DNA of 17,446 nt from the NCBI GenBank assembly GCA_004555145.1, contig SFJB01000035.1:1-17446 (forward strand), in the 5' to 3' direction. The stretch's first letter is position 1. Each line of letters begins with the position of its first letter. The translations under genes and the position numbers were made by a program. Under the pieces are notes generated by a model that worked only from the letters and a program-made list of their open reading frames with translations, was not told the DNA's origin and searched no databases. This DNA comes from Bacteroidales bacterium. Lineage in GTDB: Bacteria > Bacteroidota > Bacteroidia > Bacteroidales > UBA932. This document shows positions 6,744 through 15,429 of this stretch, piece after piece.

Positions 6744-8350
6744 CGGTATTGCAGGGAAAATTGGAGTTCCGATTTCCTCTTTATGGAATCTCTGGAATAT
6801 GCTGTCCATGAGGCTCTGAACCATATTCCGTGTGCACTTCCAAGACTGATGGCAGAATAGCTCGATACAGCATACCCTTTTCCATAATATGCGGGTATTG
6901 TAAAATTGCCCGGAGCGTTTCTTTCGTAACAGTATATCCTTCCGTCCCAGTCCTTTATGTCAAAAAGGATGAATCTCAGGTAAGTCTTCAACAGCCTGGA
7001 TATATGAGCAGCTTCGCAATAGCCCAGCAAACCCAAGTGTTCCATATACGAAGCGTCTGCCCTTACATTCAACTGAAAAGGAACTTTTGAGTAGTTGAGA
7101 TCCAGGCGCAATTCTGTTTTGATTTTCTTCTGATCGGGGAATAATCCTGATACCGACAGTCTCGCCTTGGGGGTGAGCCCGCTATTTCCAAGTGGGGACG
7201 GGCTTTTCCATTCCAGGAGATATTTTATCTTCTTCTTTCCCTTGTACTCATTTTTGGAAAAATCAATACTGCTCATAAGCGCATTCGTCCCTATTCCCAT
7301 AGCTATGCCGCTGTACTCACAGTGTGAAGTAGCATAATACCTCCCTGTAAGAGCCAGACTGAGTCCGTACTTCGGGGTCCATATTGCTCCTGTGACAGCC
7401 GCAGGTCCCTTGCTGAAGTGGATTGCGTATTCTCCGAACAGGGCGAGGGAGGGGAGAGACCAGCGGAAATCCGCCGAGGCCGATTCAAGATTTGCAGTAA
7501 TTCCGCAACTTAAGCTTTTACTGTTGTGATTTACGTTGAAAATCAATTCTTTACTCAAATACGACCAGCCCAGGTTGATTTCTGTTTTTCCTAAGCTGGC
7601 ACTGCTCGCAAGTCCGCACATTTCTGCCCCTGCAGCAGAAGTGGGCGAGAGTCCGCTGCCGCTAAGTGAAAAAGCTGAGATCGAAGAAAATGACTTTAGC
7701 CTGAAACCAGTCCAACTCACAAGCCCCTGTCCGAACCTGGCGTTGAAGTGGCCTGCAATGAACTTGATGGGCAAGCGGCGGCTGTAATGGCAGATGCTGA
7801 GTGTTCCCGGAAAACTCATCTTCTCGCTGAAGCTGCTGCGCATATTCCACTTCAGCGAACTGCGCTCCGCGTATTGCAGGTCCAACTTGAAACCGCATTT
7901 ATTTCGCATATCCGGTGGAGAAGGGTAGTCCAGATCCGTCTTTGGAAGCAGGGACAATGCTGAGGAGGCAGTGATGCTGCATTCCAGGTTTTTGCCTCTG
8001 CTGGTTCCCAGGGCCGCATCCGAGTCCAGACTGACGAAGTGCCTCAATGCTTCCGCCATAGTCTTGCCTATGCCGTCCACAAATGCGAGTTCATTGAAGG
8101 AGAGTATGTCCCCGCTACGTCTGCGGTAATCATCTATCGATGCTGCCTGATATGCTGAGAACAGGCCACAACTGCGCAAGCGCGAGAGGCTGACCCGGTT
8201 CAGATACAATGGATGTTCGTTCAGCTCGCGGTAGAAATCAAGGCTTTCCTCGGACAGTTCCTCTATGCAGGATGCTCCGCTTAGGCTCAATACGGCATCG
8301 TCAAAATCTGGAAGCTGCAATAGCAGCATAAGTAGAAGAAGTGTTTTCAT
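6671..8350 (-). CDS. Exported helix-hairpin-helix protein with predicted outer-membrane beta-barrel; function unknown
   Basis: This 559-residue protein starts at the ATG at 8350; a TTG three codons upstream is less likely. It opens with MKTLLLLMLLLQLP, a short signal-peptide-like stretch. Residues about 42-106 hold two helix-hairpin-helix-like repeats: one around HPLYLNRVSLSRLRS, the other around ELAFVDGIGKTMAEAL. From about 120 onward the sequence alternates polar and hydrophobic residues in repeated short strands, including ARFGQGLVSWTGF (204-216), as expected of an outer-membrane barrel. This arrangement matches a conserved but uncharacterised Bacteroidota family. HhH domains usually bind DNA, but binding here is unproven. 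The last 23 residues lie beyond the final predicted strand and are encoded antisense to mtnN. It has its own consensus promoter. Confidence 0.75.
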   Translation of the reverse strand: MKTLLLLMLLLQLPDFDDAVLSLSGASCIEELSEESLDFYRELNEHPLYLNRVSLSRLRSCGLFSAYQAASIDDYRRRSGDILSFNELAFVDGIGKTMAEALRHFVSLDSDAALGTSRGKNLECSITASSALSLLPKTDLDYPSPPDMRNKCGFKLDLQYAERSSLKWNMRSSFSEKMSFPGTLSICHYSRRLPIKFIAGHFNARFGQGLVSWTGFRLKSFSSISAFSLSGSGLSPTSAAGAEMCGLASSASLGKTEINLGWSYLSKELIFNVNHNSKSLSCGITANLESASADFRWSLPSLALFGEYAIHFSKGPAAVTGAIWTPKYGLSLALTGRYYATSHCEYSGIAMGIGTNALMSSIDFSKNEYKGKKKIKYLLEWKSPSPLGNSGLTPKARLSVSGLFPDQKKIKTELRLDLNYSKVPFQLNVRADASYMEHLGLLGYCEAAHISRLLKTYLRFILFDIKDWDGRIYCYERNAPGNFTIPAYYGKGYAVSSYSAISLGSAHGIWFRASWTAYSRDSIKRKSELQFSLQYRYKLSTRRFRKPKEQSEIPFQKAA

Positions 8351-8384
8351 AATCAACAAGTTTAAGAGTTTCAGTTGTTATGGG

Positions 8385-8415
8385 CAAAAGTAATTATTTG
8401 CCTATAGAATTACAA
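8385..8415 (-). promoter_or_regulatory. Consensus promoter for the helix-hairpin-helix barrel gene
   Basis: On the minus strand TTG (plus 8413-8415) is separated by exactly 20 nt from TACTTTTG (plus 8385-8392), a full match to the Bacteroidota primary sigma promoter TTG-N19/20-TAnnTTTG. The predicted start near 8378 leaves a leader of about 28 nt before the ATG at 8350. It lies immediately downstream of the adk terminator, which separates the two transcription units. Confidence 0.7.
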
Positions 8416-8437
8416 TAGGGAAGGGGAGCTGAATAAG

Positions 8438-8469
8438 AAAAAGGTGGCTGAATCTGAGATCCAACCACC
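8438..8469 (-). terminator. Intrinsic terminator after adk (end of the V-ATPase-hpt-adk unit)
   Basis: Read on the minus strand, GGTGG (plus 8465-8469) pairs with CCACC (8443-8447). The stem continues inward through a T-G wobble and five more pairs (TGGAT with ATTCA, one wobble), giving an 11-bp stem with the 5-nt loop CTCAG. It is followed directly by TTTTT (8438-8442). It starts about 25 nt after the adk stop. Confidence 0.85.
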
Positions 8470-8494
8470 CGAAATTATATATGCTGAAGTCAGC

Positions 8495-9076
8495 TTATGC
8501 TGTGACCTTTTCCATCAGGGCGAGTACGCGACGACGGTTCTCTTCAATTTCAGCTCCGTCACCTATGACTTCATTATACTTTCCCTGCTTCTTGTAATAC
8601 TCGATAAGCGGTTCAGTCTGAGCGTGATAGGTGCGTATGCGATTGTTGATGGTCTCTTCCGATGCATCGTCTGCACGGCCTTCGATGGCAGCACGGTGGG
8701 CAATGCGCTTACGGATAAGATCGTCAGGAATCATAATTGAGACTACAGCAGTCACAGCCTCGCCTCTCTTTTCAAGAATGGCGTCAAGGTCAGCCGCCTG
8801 TGAGAGGTTGCGTGGAAAGCCGTCAAGAAGGAAGCCGTCAACTCCCTTGATGTTGTCGAAAGCGGACTCTATCATACCTTCAACAACTGAATCCGGCACA
8901 AGGGCTCCGGCCTCAATGAGGGCCTTGGCCTGTTTGCCGAGTTCGCTCCCTGCAGCAATCTCCGCGCGGAGAAGTTCACCGGTAGAGAGGTGCTTGAGAT
9001 TGTACTTTTCTGCTATTACTGTGGCGTGAGTGCCTTTGCCGGCTCCCGGAGGGCCAAAGAGAATATAATACTTCAT
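8495..9076 (-). CDS. adk: Adenylate kinase (short-LID form)
   Basis: This 193-residue kinase interconverts ATP plus AMP with two ADP. The Walker A loop GPPGAGKGT spans residues 8-16, the AMP-site STGELLR follows at 31-37, and DGFPRN lies at 85-90. The LID segment (about 128-151, with GRADD) is short and lacks the zinc-binding cysteines and the roughly 30-residue insert of long bacterial forms. The ATG at 9076 follows the hpt stop by 24 nt. It is the last gene before the terminator and appears to share a transcript with hpt and the V-ATPase genes, although an internal promoter cannot be excluded. Confidence 0.96.
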   Translation of the reverse strand: MKYYILFGPPGAGKGTHATVIAEKYNLKHLSTGELLRAEIAAGSELGKQAKALIEAGALVPDSVVEGMIESAFDNIKGVDGFLLDGFPRNLSQAADLDAILEKRGEAVTAVVSIMIPDDLIRKRIAHRAAIEGRADDASEETINNRIRTYHAQTEPLIEYYKKQGKYNEVIGDGAEIEENRRRVLALMEKVTA

Positions 9077-9100
9077 CTTCCTAATTTATTGTTTTTCAGT

Positions 9101-9646
9101 CTATTCGTCAATAACATAAATATCCTTGCTGTTGCGCCCTAACTCGTCGTAGTCAAGACCGAAGCCGAGAATGAAGGCATTTGGAATTTCTTTGCCGACA
9201 TAGTCGATCTTGTCAGGTTTGTCATACACTTCAGGCTTGAGCAGCATGGTGCAGATTCTCACGTCCTTGGCTCCCTTTGCAAGAAGCATCTCCTTCAGGG
9301 CAGTGATGGTGTTGCCCGTGTCAACTATGTCTTCACAGATTATCACACGTCGTCCGGTGATGTCTGCGGTGAGACCTAGTATGTTGAGCACCGTTCCCGT
9401 GGATTTCGTACCCTGATAGGATGAGAGCTTGATGGAAACCAGCTCGCAGTTGAAGTCAAGCCTCTGCAGGAGTTCGCCGGTGAACACTATGGCTCCGTTG
9501 AGCACGCAGAGTACAACCGGAACGTCTTCGCAATCCTTGAAGTCATTGTTGACCTTGGCCGCAACCTTGTCAATGCAGGCAATGATTTCATCGTGAGAGA
9601 TGAAAGGCCTGAAGGTCTTGTCGTGGACTTTGATAATATCTTTCAT
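9101..9646 (-). CDS. hpt: Hypoxanthine (guanine) phosphoribosyltransferase
   Basis: This 181-residue type I phosphoribosyltransferase salvages hypoxanthine or guanine to IMP or GMP using PRPP. The PRPP loop VIICEDIVDTGNT has the acidic pair Glu105-Asp106 and then Asp109-Thr110. An N-terminal VLNGAIVF segment provides the PPi loop, and the C-terminal FILGFGLDYDELGRN is characteristic of the HPRT group. Length is normal. The ATG at 9646 lies only 8 nt after the atpK stop, which makes co-transcription with the V-ATPase genes likely. An hpt-adk pair is familiar in Bacteroidota; its attachment to the ATPase operon is the less usual part. Confidence 0.95.
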   Translation of the reverse strand: MKDIIKVHDKTFRPFISHDEIIACIDKVAAKVNNDFKDCEDVPVVLCVLNGAIVFTGELLQRLDFNCELVSIKLSSYQGTKSTGTVLNILGLTADITGRRVIICEDIVDTGNTITALKEMLLAKGAKDVRICTMLLKPEVYDKPDKIDYVGKEIPNAFILGFGLDYDELGRNSKDIYVIDE

Positions 9647-9654
9647 CTTTTCTT

Positions 9655-10095
<441 letters not shown>

Positions 10096-10108
10096 TTATT
10101 AGTTTTAC

Positions 10109-11833
10109 TTATTTTCTGACAGGGTTGTATTCCACGCCCTGACCCTCATAACCGGCATTCTTGAAGAACTCCACGAAGTTCAGACGCAAAGGATGCACGA
10201 AGGCGCCCAGAGCGCAGAGGCCGAGGTTGAGGACGTGACCGACCAACAGTATCAATACGAATGGAATCCATTGCCAGGTAGGATCAGTCCCTTTCACCAT
10301 ATCGGCAATGAGATTGAAAGTCTGTCCAAGCATACCGCCGGACAGTCCGAGAGCATAAAGACGCACGTAGCTAAGTACGTCACCCATCAGGCCTGAAGCC
10401 ATATTGTATGTGTCCCAGAGGCCTGAGCCTATGTTGATCAGTGGATTGCGTCCCCATTTGTTGAAGATGAAAATGCCGAGGGCGGAAATGGCGCCTATGC
10501 CTATGAGAAGGAACTTCATCGCAGTTTCCGAAATGAGTCCGCTGAGACCTATGCTGAGACCGATGACGGAACCAACAATGAGCAAAGTCCATCCCAGAGT
10601 GCCAAGACTGTGTTTGAAACCGTTTCGTTTTACCGCCCAGACTGCCTTGGTGAGCATGGCCAGGCAAATATGAAGCACCCCGATTCCCAGGGAGAGAACC
10701 ATCTGCTTGGAGTATAGTGCGCCTCCTACAGACATGTCCCCGACTATCATAATCTTCTTGAGTCCAGCAGGCACCCAAGCGGCTTCGTAGAGATTGATTC
10801 CGAAGAATGTGCCCATTATCAGTCCCACTGCAACAGTGCCTGCACCAAGGGTTACAATTAGGCTCCACATTTCCGCAAGACCGCCCTTGCGTCCCTTGAG
10901 AGCAAGACCAATGCCTATGAGCAGAATGCCATAGCCTGCATCACCCATACATATAGCAAAGAACAGCAGATATAAGATGCTAAGGAAGAAGCTAGGGTCA
11001 AATTCATTGTAGACCGGCATACCGTACATTCTGGTGAAGGTCTCGAATTGACGCACGAAGGCATTGTTCTTCAACTTGATAGGCGGATTGTCTTCTGCTG
11101 TGGCTTCCTCCTTCAGGTAGTAGATGTCCATTCTGTCGAGTGCCTCGCAGAGCTTCTCTGCATTTTCCCTAGGGGCAAAGCCCTCGAAGAGTACAAGGCT
11201 TCCTTCAGCTGCCGACTTGGCTGTGGCGCCTGCAAGGTAGAGACTGAGCTCAGAACATTTCTTGTCTATAAGATCCTGAAGCAGAGGAATTTCTCCTTTG
11301 CGGGACGAAAGCTCGGCACTGTGTTGGTCAAGTTGGGACTTCAGCCCGGCAATTTCCTCCTCCAACTCTGCGCAATCCTTGGCAGGAAGAGCGATTTCCT
11401 TGAGAGGGAAGTCTTTGGCATCCCCTGCAACAGCGAAATAGAGCTTGTTCTTGTCTTCACTGATGATTTCCAGGGCATAGCTTTCATTCCACTCCGGGCA
11501 GAAGGCCTTCCTGCTGCAGGAGTAGAGCCTTATGCCGAAACGCTTGATGGCTTCACGGTCGAAACTGCCCCAAGGCCGGACCTCGCTGAGATTCCTGCCG
11601 AGTTCGGCGATTCTAGTCTTCAGCGTTTCGCTGAGCTTATCTGAACAGTTCTGGATTTCCCTAATCTGTCCTTTCAAGGCCTCCATCTCGCTTACTATGG
11701 AACCTGAAACCTCGTCTATGGCCTTTGAGGAGCGCTTGATGTCCACGACTCCCAGCTCCTGAATCTCATCCAGGAACCTGTCCCTGTCCCCACTCAGGAG
11801 GATGAAGGAATATTTGTCCATCAAAGTAATCAT
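10109..11833 (-). CDS. atpI: V-type ATPase subunit I (a-subunit, stator half-channel)
   Basis: This 574-residue protein has a cytoplasmic, partly coiled-coil N-terminal half (1 to about 275) and a membrane half (about 280-550) with roughly seven to eight helices. The membrane part includes GDAGYGILLIGIGLAL and the SYVRLYALGLSGG helix with Arg491. A second conserved Arg550 lies in HPLRLNFVEFF. These two arginines correspond to the pair in E. hirae NtpI that faces the rotor Glu during ion transfer; this is inferred from motif position. The start MITLMDKYSFILLSG overlaps the atpD stop as ATGA. The length is a little below the usual 600-660 residues but the domains look complete. Confidence 0.93.
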   Translation of the reverse strand: MITLMDKYSFILLSGDRDRFLDEIQELGVVDIKRSSKAIDEVSGSIVSEMEALKGQIREIQNCSDKLSETLKTRIAELGRNLSEVRPWGSFDREAIKRFGIRLYSCSRKAFCPEWNESYALEIISEDKNKLYFAVAGDAKDFPLKEIALPAKDCAELEEEIAGLKSQLDQHSAELSSRKGEIPLLQDLIDKKCSELSLYLAGATAKSAAEGSLVLFEGFAPRENAEKLCEALDRMDIYYLKEEATAEDNPPIKLKNNAFVRQFETFTRMYGMPVYNEFDPSFFLSILYLLFFAICMGDAGYGILLIGIGLALKGRKGGLAEMWSLIVTLGAGTVAVGLIMGTFFGINLYEAAWVPAGLKKIMIVGDMSVGGALYSKQMVLSLGIGVLHICLAMLTKAVWAVKRNGFKHSLGTLGWTLLIVGSVIGLSIGLSGLISETAMKFLLIGIGAISALGIFIFNKWGRNPLINIGSGLWDTYNMASGLMGDVLSYVRLYALGLSGGMLGQTFNLIADMVKGTDPTWQWIPFVLILLVGHVLNLGLCALGAFVHPLRLNFVEFFKNAGYEGQGVEYNPVRK

Positions 11834-12435
11834 TGTTCTGCCTCCTCTTCTTCCTGGTGACGTGTCTTCACTATTTTTGAAGATGCCTTGGAAAGGTTCT
11901 CTTCATCTTCCATATAGCGCTTGATTTTCCTTATCGCTTCCTGGTACCCAGGTATCTGCACCTTTTCGTAGAGGTTGACCTTCTGGGTAGTCTTCTTTCT
12001 GTTGTATTCCAGGATGCTGCGTTTCTGTTCGTATATCTCTGACTCTATTCCCAGACGTGTGAGCTCCTTGAGTATCGCCACTCCGTCGGCGTACCACGCC
12101 GGCTTGGTGAAAGCGTTGAACTCCTTGAGCCGGTAGTGTATCTCCCCAAGCTTAGGGGTCTTGACTCCAGCCACCTTCACGGTAAGCAGATCCACGTCCG
12201 AAATTGTGATGAGCCCGGGCTCGAACTCGTTCCACAACGCGGCAAGGTAATCATACCTGGCTATGGCCTCTTCAAGCTCCTTCTGCAACCTGATGGATTC
12301 GGCCTTGGCAGTCTGCACGCTTGAACGCAGGGCTGACTCCTTGTTCTTCAAGGTAGGCAGGGCGTTCTGACGCACTTTCAGCTGCTTGCCGAGATTCGTC
12401 AGGGACGTTTTGTTATATTGAAACTTGATTGCCAC
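11830..12435 (-). CDS. atpD: V-type ATPase subunit D (central stalk)
   Basis: This 201-residue, largely helical coiled-coil protein forms the rotating central shaft between the A3B3 head and the membrane ring. The N-terminal MAIKFQYNKTSLTNLGKQL and following KVRQNALPTLKNKESALR are characteristic of subunit D, and the C-terminal half (about 145-190) returns as a second long helix. It starts with GTG at 12435; no in-frame ATG is nearby, and the family N-terminus begins here. The start is 6 nt after atpB, and the stop overlaps the atpI start by 4 nt. The gene for the partner shaft subunit F is not recognisable in this operon. Confidence 0.93.
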   Translation of the reverse strand: MAIKFQYNKTSLTNLGKQLKVRQNALPTLKNKESALRSSVQTAKAESIRLQKELEEAIARYDYLAALWNEFEPGLITISDVDLLTVKVAGVKTPKLGEIHYRLKEFNAFTKPAWYADGVAILKELTRLGIESEIYEQKRSILEYNRKKTTQKVNLYEKVQIPGYQEAIRKIKRYMEDEENLSKASSKIVKTRHQEEEEAEQ

Positions 12436-12441
12436 GATATA

Positions 12442-13683
12442 TTATTTCTTCCAGTATTTGTCTATGAGTGCCTGTTTGATGCCTGTTTCAGCCGGAGAGA
12501 AGTATTTTGCGAATATTTCCCAAGCCGTGTCGAGCATCTCTTCAATACCTATGTTGACATCGATGGAAAGCAGCCTGGTCGCATATTCCTTTGCGTAGTC
12601 CAGACAGCGCAGGTCGTAGTCCGAAAGGTCGAAACCGTTCTCCATCTTTGTTTTTGCGTTCTGTGCGTCGGCGTATAGACGTACGCCTGCGTTCATCACC
12701 TGGGAATGGTCTTCCCTGGCGGCGCGCAGGAAGAGCTGGCCCTCGGTGATGTATCCGGTGTTGTCAGGGATGGCATGAGTGATGTCGCCATCGTTGAGTG
12801 TTGTCACGGCAATGATGGTGATGGACCCGCCGTCCGGCAGCTGTACAGCCTTCTCGTAAATCTTGGCGAGGTCGGAGTAGAGCGAACCCGGCATTGAATC
12901 CTTGGACGGAATCTGGTCCATACGGTTGGAGACGATGGACAGTGCGTCCGCATACAGGGTCATATCAGTGAGCAGCACGAGCACTTTCTCATTCTTGTCC
13001 ACGGCAAAGTACTCCGCCGCGCATAGTGCCATATCCGGGATGAGAAGTCGCTCCACAGGCGGCTCCTCGGTCGTATTCACAAAGGATACGATTTTGTCAA
13101 GGGCACCGGCGGACTCGAACTCGTTGCGGAAGAAGAGGTAGTCGTCATTGGACAGACCCATACCTCCCAGGATGATCTTGTCCACATCTGCGCGAAGGGC
13201 CACGTCAGCCATCACCTTGTTATACGGCTGGTCAGGGTCGGCGAAGAATGGAATCTTCTGACCGGATACGAGGGTATTGTTAAGGTCTATGCCGGCAATA
13301 CCGGTAGGAATGAGTTCCGAAGGCTGGCGACGCTTGTATGGATTTACGGAAGGTCCGCCGACCTCCCTTTCCTCTCCGTCCACCTCAGGGCCGCCGTCGA
13401 TAGGCTTGCCGTAGGCGTTGAAGAAACGTCCGGAGAGCTGTTCGCTTACCTTCAGGGTAGGAGGGGCTCCGAGGAAGGAGACCTCCGCATCGGTAGGCAC
13501 GCCTTCGGTACCGGAGAATACCTGCAGGGTGACGAGGTCGCCCTTGGTCTTTACTATCTGGGCGAGTTTCCCGCCCACTGTTGCAAGCTCGTCATTGGCG
13601 ACACCGCTGGCATTGAGGGATACGGTCGCCTTGGTAATGGCCTGGAGCTTGGTGTATGTGCGTTTGTATGCTTTGACTGCCAT
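12442..13683 (-). CDS. atpB: V-type ATPase subunit B, lacking the arginine-finger segment
   Basis: This non-catalytic head subunit contributes to each nucleotide site at the A/B interface. The 413-residue sequence is intact through GGPSVNP, LVSGQKIPFF, GGMGLSNDDY, LLTDMTLYADAL, PGSLYSDLA and TGYITEGQ. It then passes directly from LFLRAA to REDHSQVMN (Leu319-Arg323). In the family this junction holds about 20 further residues including the SLSRL motif, whose Arg is the arginine finger (Arg350 of E. hirae NtpB). The reading frame stays open and the C-terminal part is well conserved, so this is an in-frame loss rather than a frameshift. The total is about 25 residues shorter than the chlamydial homologue as remembered. 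The start is 2 nt from the atpA stop. Confidence 0.93.
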   Translation of the reverse strand: MAVKAYKRTYTKLQAITKATVSLNASGVANDELATVGGKLAQIVKTKGDLVTLQVFSGTEGVPTDAEVSFLGAPPTLKVSEQLSGRFFNAYGKPIDGGPEVDGEEREVGGPSVNPYKRRQPSELIPTGIAGIDLNNTLVSGQKIPFFADPDQPYNKVMADVALRADVDKIILGGMGLSNDDYLFFRNEFESAGALDKIVSFVNTTEEPPVERLLIPDMALCAAEYFAVDKNEKVLVLLTDMTLYADALSIVSNRMDQIPSKDSMPGSLYSDLAKIYEKAVQLPDGGSITIIAVTTLNDGDITHAIPDNTGYITEGQLFLRAAREDHSQVMNAGVRLYADAQNAKTKMENGFDLSDYDLRCLDYAKEYATRLLSIDVNIGIEEMLDTAWEIFAKYFSPAETGIKQALIDKYWKK

Positions 13684-13684
13684 A

Positions 13685-15427
13685 TTACGAAATCATTTTG
13701 TCCAGCTCTTGCCGGTACTCGTTGAACTTCTCGCCTCCGAACTCGGAATAGTTCATCTGGCGGAGTATGTTGATCATCTGCTTGAAGAAGGAACGGCAGT
13801 CTTCGAAACTGTCGAAGCTGAACTCGTGGTCGCAGATGTCTATGAGCAGGTCGAGCATATATTTCTGCCTCTCCATAGGGCAGAGTGCATCGATGGCATC
13901 GAAGGCATCCTGCTGGAGGAAGGCGAAATCTATTAGCTCTGATTTCCAGAATGCCTCGTGATAACTCATTGGAACGCCGTCGTCTCCAAGGATGTTGATC
14001 TGGTCGGACATCTCCTTGCCCCTGCGGACTATATTCTTGGCTTTGAGTACTTTATCCACCCAACCATGCTCGATTTTTTCATCGAGGTAGGAGATGATTT
14101 CAGGGTATTCGAGGTATTTGGAGTAAGAGTCTATAGGATTGACAGAAGGGTAGCGCTTCTGGTCGGCCCTGTTTTGTTCGAGGGCATAGAAGCAGCGCGC
14201 CGCCTTTTTGGTGGATTCGGTCACAGGCTCCTTGAGATTTCCGCCGGCAGGGGACACGGTGCCGATGAAGGTGATGGCACCGGTAGTACCGTTTCTGAGT
14301 TCAACCATTCCGGCCCTGGCGTAGAAATTGGCAATAATGGCGGAGAGGTCCACAGGGAAGGCGTCCGCACCAGGAAGTTCCTCCATGCGGTTGGACATTT
14401 CCCTGAGGGCCTGTGCCCAGCGGGAAGTGGAGTCCGCGAGCAGCAGACACCTGAGTCCCATTGCGCGGTAGTACTCGCATATCGTCATCGCCGTGTACAC
14501 GGATGCTTCGCGGGCTGCGACCGGCATATTCGAGGTGTTGCATATGATGGTGGTGCGCTCCATCAGGTGCCTTCCGGTGTGAGGGTCTATGAGTTCAGGG
14601 AACTCGGTGAAGATTTCCACCACCTCGTTGGCACGTTCGCCGCAGGCGGCCATCACTATGACATCTGCCTCACCCTGCTTGGCGATGGCGTGCTGCAGCA
14701 CGGTCTTGCCGCAGCCGAACGGACCCGGGATGAATCCCGTGCCGCCCTCTGCTATAGGATTGAAGCTGTCGATGACGCGTACGCCTGTCTCCATGATCTT
14801 TGCCGGTCTCGGCTTGCGCTCGTAGGCCTTTACCGCAACTTTCACAGGCCAGCGCTGCACCATGGTCACGTTCACATCCTCACCCTTTGAATCGGTGAGT
14901 GTGGCGATTACGGTGTCGATGTTGTAGCTGCCTGCCGGAGCCAGTTTCTTGACCGTATATTCTCCCTTGAATGAGAACGGGACCATAATTTTGTGAGGAA
15001 GCCAGCCCTCCTTGACTTCGCCGAGCCAGGATGCGGCCTCCACCTTGTCGCCGACTTTTGCCAGCGGGGTGTAGTCCCAGAGTTTCTCGTGATCGAGCGG
15101 GTCAGTGTATTCGCCTCTCTTGAGGAATACCCCGTCCATGGTGGTGAGGTCGTTCTGAAGTCCGTCATAGACGCTGGACAGGAGTCCAGGTCCGAGCGTG
15201 GCCTCGAGCATCTTGCCGAGGAACACTACCTCGCATCCGTTCTTCAGACCTCGGGTGCTTTCGAAAACCTGCACGGAAGCCTTGTCTCCATTCACCTTGA
15301 TGACCTCCGCGAGGAGATTGGTGTCTCCGAGCACAATGTGGCAGAGCTCATTTTCGGCCACAGGTCCGTCCACGGTCACCGTAACAAGGTTGGACACTAT
15401 TCCGCTTACCTTTCCTTTAGTCTGCAT
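13685..15427 (-). CDS. atpA: V-type ATPase catalytic subunit A
   Basis: This 580-residue catalytic subunit hydrolyses or makes ATP. The P-loop GPFGCGKT is at 235-242, and the catalytic Glu264-Arg265 pair lies in ACGERANEV. ADSTSRWAQALREMSNRMEE (331-350) is the conserved beta-phosphate region. The N-terminal barrel (about 1-70) and the non-homologous insert typical of A subunits (roughly 110-190) precede the ATPase core. Length is typical. No key residue is missing, in contrast to subunit B. It starts 2 nt after the DUF2764 gene and ends one base before atpB, so translation of A and B is probably coupled. Confidence 0.96.
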   Translation of the reverse strand: MQTKGKVSGIVSNLVTVTVDGPVAENELCHIVLGDTNLLAEVIKVNGDKASVQVFESTRGLKNGCEVVFLGKMLEATLGPGLLSSVYDGLQNDLTTMDGVFLKRGEYTDPLDHEKLWDYTPLAKVGDKVEAASWLGEVKEGWLPHKIMVPFSFKGEYTVKKLAPAGSYNIDTVIATLTDSKGEDVNVTMVQRWPVKVAVKAYERKPRPAKIMETGVRVIDSFNPIAEGGTGFIPGPFGCGKTVLQHAIAKQGEADVIVMAACGERANEVVEIFTEFPELIDPHTGRHLMERTTIICNTSNMPVAAREASVYTAMTICEYYRAMGLRCLLLADSTSRWAQALREMSNRMEELPGADAFPVDLSAIIANFYARAGMVELRNGTTGAITFIGTVSPAGGNLKEPVTESTKKAARCFYALEQNRADQKRYPSVNPIDSYSKYLEYPEIISYLDEKIEHGWVDKVLKAKNIVRRGKEMSDQINILGDDGVPMSYHEAFWKSELIDFAFLQQDAFDAIDALCPMERQKYMLDLLIDICDHEFSFDSFEDCRSFFKQMINILRQMNYSEFGGEKFNEYRQELDKMIS

Positions 15428-15429
15428 AT

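Noticed and set aside
8128..8494. Small gene between adk and the HhH protein gene
   Set aside because: The gap only contains the adk terminator and the promoter of the HhH gene. No frame has family-like content or a leader.
11048..11644. Open reading frame of 198 codons on the plus strand, antisense to atpI
   Set aside because: It is a shadow of the coiled-coil N-terminal half of AtpI and has no independent support.
13958..14890. Open reading frame of 310 codons on the plus strand, antisense to atpA
   Set aside because: It lies wholly inside a strongly conserved catalytic subunit gene and its translation shows no recognisable motif. It is explained by codon bias on the opposite strand.
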